Assembly: GCF_038396785.1 (NCBI RefSeq)
Contig: NZ_CP151087.1
Span: 2,356,001-2,420,000, forward strand
DNA from: Sphingobacterium thalpophilum
GTDB taxonomy: Bacteria > Bacteroidota > Bacteroidia > Sphingobacteriales > Sphingobacteriaceae
DNA: 64,000 nucleotides
Direction of reading: 5' to 3'
The notes beneath the pieces were generated by a model. That model saw only the letters and a program-made list of their open reading frames with translations. It was not told the origin of the DNA and did not search any database. Positions 55,025-62,644 of this stretch are shown piece after piece (positions within the stretch are counted from its first letter, which is position 1; the number at the start of each line of letters is the position of its first letter). The position numbers and the translations under genes are program-made.

Positions 55025-55635
55025 TGGAACAGAAAGATTTATTTAGAGAACTTGGGCAGATCAGATCATTAATGGAAAAATCGTCCAAATTTGTTTCAAT
55101 AAGCGGATTATCAGGTGTACTCATGGGCTGTTATGCTTTGCTGGGAATGCTATTGGGATACTATATTATACACCAACCCGAAAGTACCGCTCTACTCTTG
55201 GGCCAAAATCTGAATAGGCCCCTACTGTTTTTAATGATTGCGCTCATCGTCCTCTTAACATCCCTGCTGACCGGCTGGCTAATGGCACGTAAAAAGGCGA
55301 GAAAAAATAAGCAGTCGATTTGGAACATTACAAGCAAATCTCTTTTATTTGCAGTTTCAATCCCCTTACTAACGGGTGGCATGATTTCCTTGTTGTTTTT
55401 TGTCCAAGGCTACTACCAGCTGATTGCTGCTATGCTCCTGATCTTTTATGGACTGGCACTGACTGCGGGAAGTATCTATACCTTTGGCGAAGCAAAAGGC
55501 CTGGGTATACTGGAAATCTGCTTGGGTTTGATTGGTATATGTTTTCCAGAAATCGGATTACTATTATGGGGATTGGGATTTGGTGTACTACACATCATCT
55601 ATGGTTTTATCGTTTACAAAAAGTACGAATCGTGA
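55024..55635 (+). CDS. Predicted multi-pass membrane protein, unknown function
   Basis: A 203-residue protein from ATG 55024 (MEQKDLFRELGQ) with five or six membrane segments: an amphipathic N-terminal helix, SGVLMGCYALLGMLLGYYII, LLFLMIALIVLLTSLLTGWLM, a pair at about 100-150, then GLGILEICLGLIGICF and a last one. The C-terminal four bases overlap the next start (GTGA). I do not recognise it as a named family. It heads an operon with a winged-helix regulator, a Coq4-like protein and CreD. The start may instead be the Met at 55072 if transcription begins at the -7-like TACTTTTA. Confidence 0.75.
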   Translation: MEQKDLFRELGQIRSLMEKSSKFVSISGLSGVLMGCYALLGMLLGYYIIHQPESTALLLGQNLNRPLLFLMIALIVLLTSLLTGWLMARKKARKNKQSIWNITSKSLLFAVSIPLLTGGMISLLFFVQGYYQLIAAMLLIFYGLALTAGSIYTFGEAKGLGILEICLGLIGICFPEIGLLLWGLGFGVLHIIYGFIVYKKYES

Positions 55636-55934
55636 AATTAGATCTTTCCTTATATGACAAAATATTTGAAAACAGAGTTCGCCTCCAAATTATGAGTGTT
55701 CTCGCTGCCAATGAAGAATATGATTTTAATTCATTGAAAGAATTGTTGGATGTAACCGATGGTAACCTTGCTTCCAACCTAAAAACTTTGGAAAAAGAAG
55801 AATACATTATTGTCGAAAAGAGCTTTGTCGACCGGAAGCCGAACACCAGATACAAAAGAACGACAAAAGGACTTAAAGCCTTTGAAAATCACCTTATTGC
55901 ACTTGAAAATTTAATAAAACAACAATACAAATAA
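55632..55934 (+). CDS. Winged-helix transcriptional regulator
   Basis: A 100-residue DNA-binding protein. The start is GTG at 55632, overlapping the previous stop as GTGA (translational coupling). The helix-turn-helix is DFNSLKELLDVTDGNLASNLKTLEKEEYI, and the wing is VEKSFVDRKPNTRYKRTTKG, as in the HTH_34/ArsR-like transcriptional regulators. No sensor domain is present. The palindromic blocks on both sides are candidate targets, so it probably regulates its own operon and the coq4-creD genes. Confidence 0.85.
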   Translation: MKLDLSLYDKIFENRVRLQIMSVLAANEEYDFNSLKELLDVTDGNLASNLKTLEKEEYIIVEKSFVDRKPNTRYKRTTKGLKAFENHLIALENLIKQQYK

Positions 55935-55939
55935 TTTTT

Positions 55940-55973
55940 TTATTCATTCACTTTGAAAATCAAAGTACTTTTA
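55940..55973 (+). promoter_or_regulatory. Palindromic operator, copy 2
   Basis: Near-exact copy of 54991-55024. Palindrome CTTTGA-AAA-TCAAAG (55951-55965), then TACTTTTA (55966-55973). It lies just after the regulator gene and before the Coq4-like gene, 12 bp upstream of its ATG. Confidence 0.7.
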
Positions 55974-55985
55974 AAACATGATTAA

Positions 55986-56477
55986 ATGAAAGGAATTCGA
56001 TTAAAACTGATGCTGCACCTCTATAATTGGTCTTCCAAAGTATATGCAGACATCTTTAAATGGAACAAAAAAGCTTGGGGAATATCTAAGGCAGATTTTA
56101 TGACCTACCCCGTTGGAAGCATCGGCCATAATCTGGGGCTCTTTTATGAAAGTAAAGGTTTCGATGTCATGCCCAAACTGGAAAATCACGATGTATTTCA
56201 TATCCTGACTGAAACAGGAACAGAGATACAAGATGAAATTGCCATGCAATTCCTCTTACTTGGTAATGGAAAGATCAGCCTCTATCTTATGGCAATGATT
56301 TTTATTGGCGGAATCTTATTTCCCGAGCATTTCGGTTATTACAAAAGACATTTTCAGAAAGGTCGATCGCTCCAAAACTTCCATCATTTAGAATTTAAAG
56401 AAATCCTTCATTGGCAATTAACGGAGCTTCAAATTGCCTTATACAGTGAAAATATTCAAATAGATTTAAACAACTAA
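55986..56477 (+). CDS. Coq4-like protein
   Basis: A 163-residue cytoplasmic helical protein. It carries the Coq4 zinc motif HDxxHx11E exactly: H68-D69-V-F-H72 and E84. Coq4 organises the ubiquinone-synthesis complex in eukaryotes and some bacteria. Bacteroidota generally use menaquinone, so here it probably acts on another hydrophobic substrate or is a lipid-binding scaffold. It lies 4 bp before creD, downstream of the regulator and its operator. Function is inferred from the motif only. Confidence 0.75.
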   Translation: MKGIRLKLMLHLYNWSSKVYADIFKWNKKAWGISKADFMTYPVGSIGHNLGLFYESKGFDVMPKLENHDVFHILTETGTEIQDEIAMQFLLLGNGKISLYLMAMIFIGGILFPEHFGYYKRHFQKGRSLQNFHHLEFKEILHWQLTELQIALYSENIQIDLNN

Positions 56478-56481
56478 AATC

Positions 56482-57948
56482 ATGGACTACAACAATTCAT
56501 CACCGATAGAGCAATCGTCATTTTTTGAGAAAATCAGTAATTCCACTGTCCTAAAGTTATTTGTCATTTTCTTTCTTTCCCTGATATTGCTCATTCCACT
56601 TTCGTTAATAAGCGATTTAATAGAAGAACGGAAAAATAGGGAACAGGAAGTTTCTGGCGGTATTGCATTAAACTGGGGAAAGGAGCAGGTTATTTCCAGT
56701 CCTGTGTTGGCTATCCCCTATCGCGAGACTATACCACTTTCTGCCGAAAAAGCCGAAAAATCGAACCTTAGAGAAGAGCTGAAATGGATATTTGTCTTAC
56801 CCAAAACATCCAATATCACAACCGATATAACGCCACAGCATCTCTCTCGAGGTATTTATAATGCCGTAGTTTACAACAGCAACATCACATTAGACGGTTC
56901 TTTTGACAAAATATCCCTAGAAAAACTCGAGATCCCAAATGAGCAAATTGACTGGAAAGGCAGTAAGCTTATTTTCGGCATCCAGGATTTTAAAGGCTTA
57001 GGCAAGCGCCCATCCTTGAATTGGGATGGCAATGAATTGACTTTCGACCCAGACTTTAATAATCTCAAATTATTTACGCAAAATTTAGTCTGTCCTGTAC
57101 CTTTGGATCCGCAGAAAACAGACAATCGTTTTAAGATAAAACTAAATCTAAAAGGATCCAAATCATTGAATTTTCTTCCGCTGGGTGATCAGACAAACAT
57201 CCAGGCTAAGGGTAACTGGGCTAATCCAAGTTTCACAGGTGCATTCTTACCGGGCAAACGTAATACCGAAACCTCCAATTTTTCGGCTTCCTGGGAAATC
57301 CCTTCTTTCAGTCGGATGCTGCCGCAACAATGGACAGACGATGCCCGTTCGATCTTTCAGTTCGATAACAACCTCGAAAATGGAAATGAGGGCAATGAGC
57401 AAAAGCCAGCACAAGCCGTCAGCACTACAATTGCCTCTGCATATAACCTATTGGATAACGCAGACATGATTACAATTAACTTCCTACCAGATATCAATAA
57501 CTATCAAAAAACAACACGGGTCGCCAAATATGGTATTTTAGTTATCATCCTGACCTTTACTTCGCTCCTATTCACCGAGGTGATCAAGAAAAAACGGATC
57601 CATATCATCCAATATATTCTGATTGGAGCAGCGATGGTTCTTTTCTATACATTGCTGCTCGCGCTATCCGAGCATATTGGATTTAATCTAGCTTACTTAA
57701 CGGCTTCAGTCGCTACAGTTATGTTGATTGGCAGTTTCATTAAATCAATTACCAAAGACCAGAAATCGGCGCTATTGCTGAGTTCTATTCTGGCTTTATT
57801 TTATCTTTTTATCTATATCCTCATGCAACTTCGGGATTATTCCCTTATCGCTGGAACAATTGGCATCTTTATCATTTTGGCGATTTTGATGCGCGTTTCA
57901 ACAAAAATAAACTGGTATCAATTTGATAATAGCCATGTGGATCAATAA
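56482..57948 (+). CDS. creD: CreD/inner-membrane envelope stress protein
   Basis: A 488-residue inner-membrane protein matching CreD. It has one membrane segment near residue 30, a large periplasmic domain (about 60-340) with beta strands such as GISSPVLAIPY-like ISSPVLAIPYRETIP, and about five C-terminal membrane segments. In E. coli CreD belongs to the CreBC regulon; overproduction changes envelope properties and colicin tolerance. Here it is the last gene of the winged-helix operon and ends in a terminator. Confidence 0.88.
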   Translation: MDYNNSSPIEQSSFFEKISNSTVLKLFVIFFLSLILLIPLSLISDLIEERKNREQEVSGGIALNWGKEQVISSPVLAIPYRETIPLSAEKAEKSNLREELKWIFVLPKTSNITTDITPQHLSRGIYNAVVYNSNITLDGSFDKISLEKLEIPNEQIDWKGSKLIFGIQDFKGLGKRPSLNWDGNELTFDPDFNNLKLFTQNLVCPVPLDPQKTDNRFKIKLNLKGSKSLNFLPLGDQTNIQAKGNWANPSFTGAFLPGKRNTETSNFSASWEIPSFSRMLPQQWTDDARSIFQFDNNLENGNEGNEQKPAQAVSTTIASAYNLLDNADMITINFLPDINNYQKTTRVAKYGILVIILTFTSLLFTEVIKKKRIHIIQYILIGAAMVLFYTLLLALSEHIGFNLAYLTASVATVMLIGSFIKSITKDQKSALLLSSILALFYLFIYILMQLRDYSLIAGTIGIFIILAILMRVSTKINWYQFDNSHVDQ

Positions 57949-58018
57949 ACAACGTCTTCGACTTTATTGGGTATTAATTCAGATACTATTAAAAAAATAA
58001 GGATTTACAATTCTAATA

Positions 58019-58052
58019 AGCCATTTCTAAATGAAAGAGATGGCTATTTTTT
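58019..58052 (+). terminator. Terminator of the creD operon
   Basis: AGCCATTTCT and AGAGATGGCT pair (one G-U) around AAATGA, followed by ATTTTTTT. Confidence 0.8.
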
Positions 58053-58116
58053 TACTCGACTTAGCATTTATGACCAAATTCTGTAACTTGCGAAGAAATT
58101 TTTCAGCGGCATAGAT

Positions 58117-60210
58117 ATGTTTAAACAGATGAAAAAACTTACAATACTTACATTAGCGATTATGGCGTGTAACCTAAGCAATGCGCAAGAAAGCAAAGAC
58201 GGAAAAAATAACTCCAAATTAGTGTCGGAATCGCCACAACCGATCAACCCAACTACACTTTGGGACCTTGGTCGTGTTTCGGCCGAAGGACTTTCTGCAG
58301 ACGGCAAAACATTGGTATACGGTGTTTCCAATTATAATCTGGAGAGCAATTCAAGTGAAAAAAATCTCTATACAGTTTCACTCACAAACGGGACTAGCAG
58401 TCAGTTCACCGACCAAAAAGGTGGTGAAACAGTCGTTCAGATCGAACCAAATGGCGACGTCATTTATTTGTTAAAGGGGCAGTTATGGAAGAAGAACCTA
58501 TCTAAGGCTGAAGCAGTTCAATTGACGAATGGCGATATTGCTTTAGAAAATGTCAAGTTTTCTCCTGATGGAAAACAAATACTTTTCAGCCAGTCCGTGC
58601 TCGTAAAAAAATACCACAGCACAGATAAATATCCCGAACTACCAAAGTCGGACGTTTATATCTATGACAACTTAGACTACAGACATTGGGATACCTTCAA
58701 TGATGGCAAATTCAGTCATCCTTTTGTGGCGAGTTATATTGATGGTAAAGTTGGCGAGCCGGTAGACCTATTAAAGGATCAAGCTTTCTACAGCCCTCAG
58801 GCACCATTTGGTGGCGCAGAAGATTTTGCCTGGTCTCCCGATAGCAAGGCAGTGCTCTATGTCTGTAAAAAGAAATTCGGAACAGATTATGCTGTCAGTA
58901 CCAACACCGATATTTATCGCTATGATCTCGCTAGCGGAACGACGTCTAACCTGACAGAAGGAATGAATGGGTATGATACAGCCCCAACCTATTCTCCCGA
59001 TGGGAAAAGCCTAACTTGGCTCAGCATGAAAACCGATGGTTATGAATCGGACAAAAATGACATCATACTATTTGACAAAAACAGCTCAATTCGTTTAAAT
59101 CTAACAGCACATTGGGATGGTACGGTCAATAGTTTTATCTGGAGCAGTGACAATCGAAAAATCTATTTTACAGCTGCTACGAAAGGTACCGTTCAACTAT
59201 TTGAACTTGAAGTACCGACCAATATCAAAGCTAAAAGTTTACCAAAAATACATCAAATTTCAGAAGGTGACTTTGACATCACCGGTATTGTAGGCCAAGT
59301 AGCTGACAAATTAATCGTTAGCTCTACAAAGTTTACCCGTGCAACAGAAATCTTCAGCTTTGATCTAAAAACCAAATCTTTAACTCCGGTCACTAAAGTC
59401 AACGATGCAAAATATGCAAGCATCAGCGAAAACAAAATTGAAAAACGTATCGCAAAGGCATCCGATGGAGCCGATCTGTTCTCATGGGTAATCTATCCGC
59501 CAAACTTTGACCCTGCAAAAAAATATCCAACGATACTTTACTGTGAAGGCGGCCCTCAATCCGCACTGACACAATTTTATTCGTTCCGTTGGAATTTACA
59601 ATTGATTGCATCACAAGGTTATATTGTCATCGCTCCAAACCGTAGGGGTATGCCTGGCTGGGGGGTAAAATGGAATGAAGCTATTTCCCAAGACTGGGGC
59701 GGTCAGCCAATCCGGGATTACTTGGCCGCCATAGACGATATCTCCAAAGAGTCTTATGTAGATACAACACGCCGCGCGGCGATTGGGGCTAGTTATGGTG
59801 GATACTCTGTTTATCAACTAGCTGGCGTGCATCAAAACCGTTTCAAAACGTTCATTGCGCACAATGGTTTATTCGACATGAGAAGCTGGTATGGTACCAC
59901 AGAAGAACTCTTTTTCGCCAACCACGAACTGGGCGGAGCGTACTGGGATAGCAAAAATGAGAAATCCTATACCGCATTCAACCCGATTGAAAAAGCAAAT
60001 AATTGGCACACACCAATTTTGATCTTTCAGGGTGGAAGAGATTATCGTGTTCCAATCGGACAAGGACTGGCAGCATTCCAATTGGCTCAGCTCAAAAAAA
60101 TTAAGAGCCGTCTGGTCTACCTACCTGATGAAAATCACTGGGTGCTATCCGGACAAAACGCACAGGTTTGGCAAAGAGAATTCTTTACCTGGCTTAAAGA
60201 AACCTTATAG
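58117..60210 (+). CDS. S9-family prolyl oligopeptidase-like serine peptidase
   Basis: A 697-residue exported peptidase. A hydrophobic N-terminus (MKKLTILTLAIMACNLSNAQ after a possible upstream Met) could be a signal peptide or, through the IMAC lipobox, a lipid anchor. A WD40-like beta-propeller (PD40 repeats such as LSADGKTLVYGVS, FSPDGKQILFSQ, YSPDGKSLTWLS; about 50-420) precedes the alpha/beta hydrolase. The catalytic triad is Ser in GASYGGYS, Asp in GGRDYRVP and His in ENHWVLSG. The start at 58117 and one four codons later are both plausible. Confidence 0.92.
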   Translation: MFKQMKKLTILTLAIMACNLSNAQESKDGKNNSKLVSESPQPINPTTLWDLGRVSAEGLSADGKTLVYGVSNYNLESNSSEKNLYTVSLTNGTSSQFTDQKGGETVVQIEPNGDVIYLLKGQLWKKNLSKAEAVQLTNGDIALENVKFSPDGKQILFSQSVLVKKYHSTDKYPELPKSDVYIYDNLDYRHWDTFNDGKFSHPFVASYIDGKVGEPVDLLKDQAFYSPQAPFGGAEDFAWSPDSKAVLYVCKKKFGTDYAVSTNTDIYRYDLASGTTSNLTEGMNGYDTAPTYSPDGKSLTWLSMKTDGYESDKNDIILFDKNSSIRLNLTAHWDGTVNSFIWSSDNRKIYFTAATKGTVQLFELEVPTNIKAKSLPKIHQISEGDFDITGIVGQVADKLIVSSTKFTRATEIFSFDLKTKSLTPVTKVNDAKYASISENKIEKRIAKASDGADLFSWVIYPPNFDPAKKYPTILYCEGGPQSALTQFYSFRWNLQLIASQGYIVIAPNRRGMPGWGVKWNEAISQDWGGQPIRDYLAAIDDISKESYVDTTRRAAIGASYGGYSVYQLAGVHQNRFKTFIAHNGLFDMRSWYGTTEELFFANHELGGAYWDSKNEKSYTAFNPIEKANNWHTPILIFQGGRDYRVPIGQGLAAFQLAQLKKIKSRLVYLPDENHWVLSGQNAQVWQREFFTWLKETL

Positions 60211-60292
60211 AAAGTACGGTGAAATCGGATCGGATGATCATCTACTTTCGCGACCAATAAAGTCGCTCGTAAAGTGCTGAATTTAGCAGAAT

Positions 60293-60325
60293 AGAAACGC
60301 CACTCGATGAGTGGCGTTTCTATTT
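60293..60325 (+). terminator. Terminator of the S9 peptidase gene
   Basis: AGAAACGCCACTC / GAGTGGCGTTTCT around GAT, 83 bp past the stop, then a short T-rich stretch. Confidence 0.85.
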
Positions 60326-60398
60326 CAATTCAATACTTACCATACCATACTCTTGTTAACCATTGGTTAACATCAGCTTCTAGTTTAACTGTGGTTTT

Positions 60399-60469
60399 AC
60401 AGGGGGTTAACAGGGGTATAACAGGGGGTTAGCCCGGGTATACCCCTATTAACCCCCTGTTATACCCCT
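60399..60469. repeat. 11-bp repeats forming a 20-bp inverted repeat
   Basis: Units of 11 bp of the form ACAGGGGGTTA and ACAGGGGTATA alternate at 60399, 60410 and 60421. The segment 60412-60431 is the exact inverse of 60450-60469 around an 18-bp spacer that contains the palindrome GGGTATACCC. Confidence 0.85.
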
Positions 60470-60621
60470 TTAAAAAGGTAGTTAAAACGGTGCTAATTTA
60501 GAACATCGTATAAGCTTGGGTACAAGAAAGTGCTGGTTGGTTAAGTATAAACCAAGGAAGCAAATTTAGGGTATAGGACCGTCGACAAATTCCAACACCC
60601 AACGGCAATCTTATGAAAACA

Positions 60622-60650
60622 GAAAAGCCTGCTGTAGGCAGGCTTTTCAT
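60622..60650 (-). terminator. Terminator of mlaD
   Basis: GAAAAGCCTGC and GCAGGCTTTTC pair around a 5-base loop, 29 bp past the mlaD stop on the minus strand. Confidence 0.85.
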
Positions 60651-60678
60651 GTATATTATCTGATTTGATCTCTTAAAT

Positions 60679-61626
60679 CTACTTTTCACCTTTTTTTCCA
60701 AAGATGGAAAGTTTGATATATTTCCCAGGTTTCTCTTTAACGTCCTTCATCAAATTATCCATTTCCTTTGAAGCATTATTAAGATTATTGTATAAAGCTT
60801 CGTCATTGAGCAATAAACCGATAGATCCCTTACCACTATTAATTTTTCCAGTGATCTCCTGAAAATCATTGACTGCAGCATTTACTTTGTTCATGGTGTG
60901 TTCAAAATCCAATCGGGCGGCCTTATCGGTAATATTATTCAGATTAGACATAATCGCATTGATTTTCTCACCATTTTGTGAAAAATTGGAAGTGATAGAT
61001 TCCAGATTAGCCATGATTCTATTCAGTCTTCCCTTTTCATCCCCCACTAGACCTTCGACATCTTTGGTGATGCCTTCCACATTTTTTAAAGAAGTGGAAA
61101 TACTATGAATGCTTCTTTTAAAGTCGTCCTGAAACTGTTTGTCTAAGACAGTATTGACGACCGATAGCGTTGAATCCAGTTTAATGGTAATTGTTTCGAT
61201 CCGTTTTTGAATGGGTTCAACCTTATCCATTATATTCGGTTGAACACCTGAAGTTAAAAAATCGCCATCCTTTGCCAATTCCTTACTGTTGCCCATTTCG
61301 AAAACAATAGCCTTACTTCCCAACAAATCTGTGCTTGAAATTCTCGCTACTGTGTTTTTTGGTATATCGTAATGAGAATGGATCTTAAACTCCGTTTTGA
61401 TCTTCCCATCTGCCTGTAAAATCATTTTTGAAACACGCCCAATCTGATAGCCATTGACCAGGACAGGCTTGGAGGGAGTTAGGCCATCTACAGTCGTATA
61501 GGTCGTGTAAAAAGTATTATCGCTGCTAAAAACATCATTTCCTTTTAGAAAGCTATATCCAATAAATAATAAAACTATTGCAACTGTTGCTAATATGCCG
61601 ACTTTTGTCTCGTTTGAAATTTTCAC
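60679..61626 (-). CDS. mlaD: MCE-family protein MlaD
   Basis: Substrate-binding part of an MCE lipid-transport ABC system. The 315-residue protein has an N-terminal membrane anchor (about 7-26), the MCE domain (about 38-115) with YTTYTTVDGLTPSKPVLVNGYQIGRV, and a long coiled-coil tail with repeated helices (about 140-290). No mlaE or mlaF is adjacent in the window. It lies 61 bp after the amidase gene and is probably co-transcribed. Confidence 0.9.
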   Translation of the reverse strand: MKISNETKVGILATVAIVLLFIGYSFLKGNDVFSSDNTFYTTYTTVDGLTPSKPVLVNGYQIGRVSKMILQADGKIKTEFKIHSHYDIPKNTVARISSTDLLGSKAIVFEMGNSKELAKDGDFLTSGVQPNIMDKVEPIQKRIETITIKLDSTLSVVNTVLDKQFQDDFKRSIHSISTSLKNVEGITKDVEGLVGDEKGRLNRIMANLESITSNFSQNGEKINAIMSNLNNITDKAARLDFEHTMNKVNAAVNDFQEITGKINSGKGSIGLLLNDEALYNNLNNASKEMDNLMKDVKEKPGKYIKLSIFGKKGEK

Positions 61627-61687
61627 AAATAACCTATTTAGTAATGATCATTAATTTAAGTTTAAAACAGCATAAAAGCAAATCTGT

Positions 61688-62488
61688 TTAGCGTTCTACA
61701 GAATTTTTATAAATTTTCAGAGCCGAAACCAAATTATCAACAACCTCCTGTTGCCCTTCATCAGACAGGAGATAGCTCTCTTCTTCTCTATTACTAATAA
61801 AGCCAATTTCCGTCAATACAGCTGGCATACCTGCTTCTGCTAGCACAGCTAACCCTTTCTCCCAAAATCCTCTACTATATCGGCCCGCTTTCACATACTC
61901 ACCTTCGATCATCTGTGCCAGGCGAATACTTTTTTCACGGAATCGGTTTTTCATCAAGGAAAAGATGATCGCACTTTCAGGGTCTTTTGGATCAAATCCC
62001 TGATAATTTTCTTTATAGTTTGATTCCAGTAACAAGGAAGCATTTTCGCGAACGGCAGCATCTTGCTGTCCCAAACGATGCGAACCAGAGACCAAAGTTT
62101 CGGTACCATGCGCACTGGCACCGCTGGAATTACAGTGTATCGAAATAAATAGATCGGCTTTATTGGCATTCGCCAAACGGATACGTTTGTAAAGCTCAAC
62201 AAATTCGTCGGTCGTACGTGTATAGACAATCTTGATACCTGGAATATCCTTCTGAATCTGCTTTCCTAATTTTAACGCAACTTCAAGGGCTACATTTTTC
62301 TCCAACGATCGCCGTCCAGCCGCCCCTGTATCTTTTCCACCATGGCCAGCATCAATTACAATCGTTCTTATTTGGTAGTCCGGAGGCTCTACCTGCCCAT
62401 TGTTTAATTTGAAAGAATTCAATAAAAAAAATCCCAAAGTAGCAAACACAACGCTACACCATTTTCTAATTCTTAAATCTGATTTCAT
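61688..62488 (-). CDS. N-acetylmuramoyl-L-alanine amidase
   Basis: Zinc amidase that cuts the stem peptide off MurNAc. The 266-residue protein has an N-terminal signal/anchor segment (about 10-24), then an Amidase_3 domain with the zinc ligands in VIDAGHGGKDTGA, Glu in RRSLEKNVAL, His in LFISIHCNSS, and the catalytic Glu in VLTEIGFISN. It has no SPOR or LysM domain. Divergent from lptD and upstream of mlaD, an arrangement that fits envelope maintenance. Confidence 0.93.
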   Translation of the reverse strand: MKSDLRIRKWCSVVFATLGFFLLNSFKLNNGQVEPPDYQIRTIVIDAGHGGKDTGAAGRRSLEKNVALEVALKLGKQIQKDIPGIKIVYTRTTDEFVELYKRIRLANANKADLFISIHCNSSGASAHGTETLVSGSHRLGQQDAAVRENASLLLESNYKENYQGFDPKDPESAIIFSLMKNRFREKSIRLAQMIEGEYVKAGRYSRGFWEKGLAVLAEAGMPAVLTEIGFISNREEESYLLSDEGQQEVVDNLVSALKIYKNSVER

Positions 62489-62644
62489 TGAATAATTATT
62501 TGCTCTACTATAAACGAATCAAAATGAGTCTATATTATTTCTTTAATAGATAACGATATTTAACATATTTTCTATTGCTTTTTTGACTAATTTTGTCTCT
62601 CGAAGTTTAACATTATTTCACAAAAATAACATTTGTCTTTAATT

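Larger units (their letters stand above)
60211..60678. other. 468-bp gap with terminators and a GC-skewed repeat
   Basis: No gene is supported. Contents: the S9 terminator (60293-60321), an inverted repeat GTTAACC/GGTTAAC (60355-60361 with 60365-60371), the 11-bp repeat block with 20-bp inverted arms (60399-60469), about 150 bp with no visible feature, then the mlaD terminator (60622-60649). Confidence 0.8.

Noticed and set aside
55320..55631. Upstream extension of the winged-helix gene
   Set aside because: It runs inside the membrane-protein gene in another frame; the GTG at 55632 gives a coupled GTGA start.
60399..60469. Short repeats resembling a CRISPR array
   Set aside because: Units are 11 bp and contiguous without spacers, and no cas genes are near.
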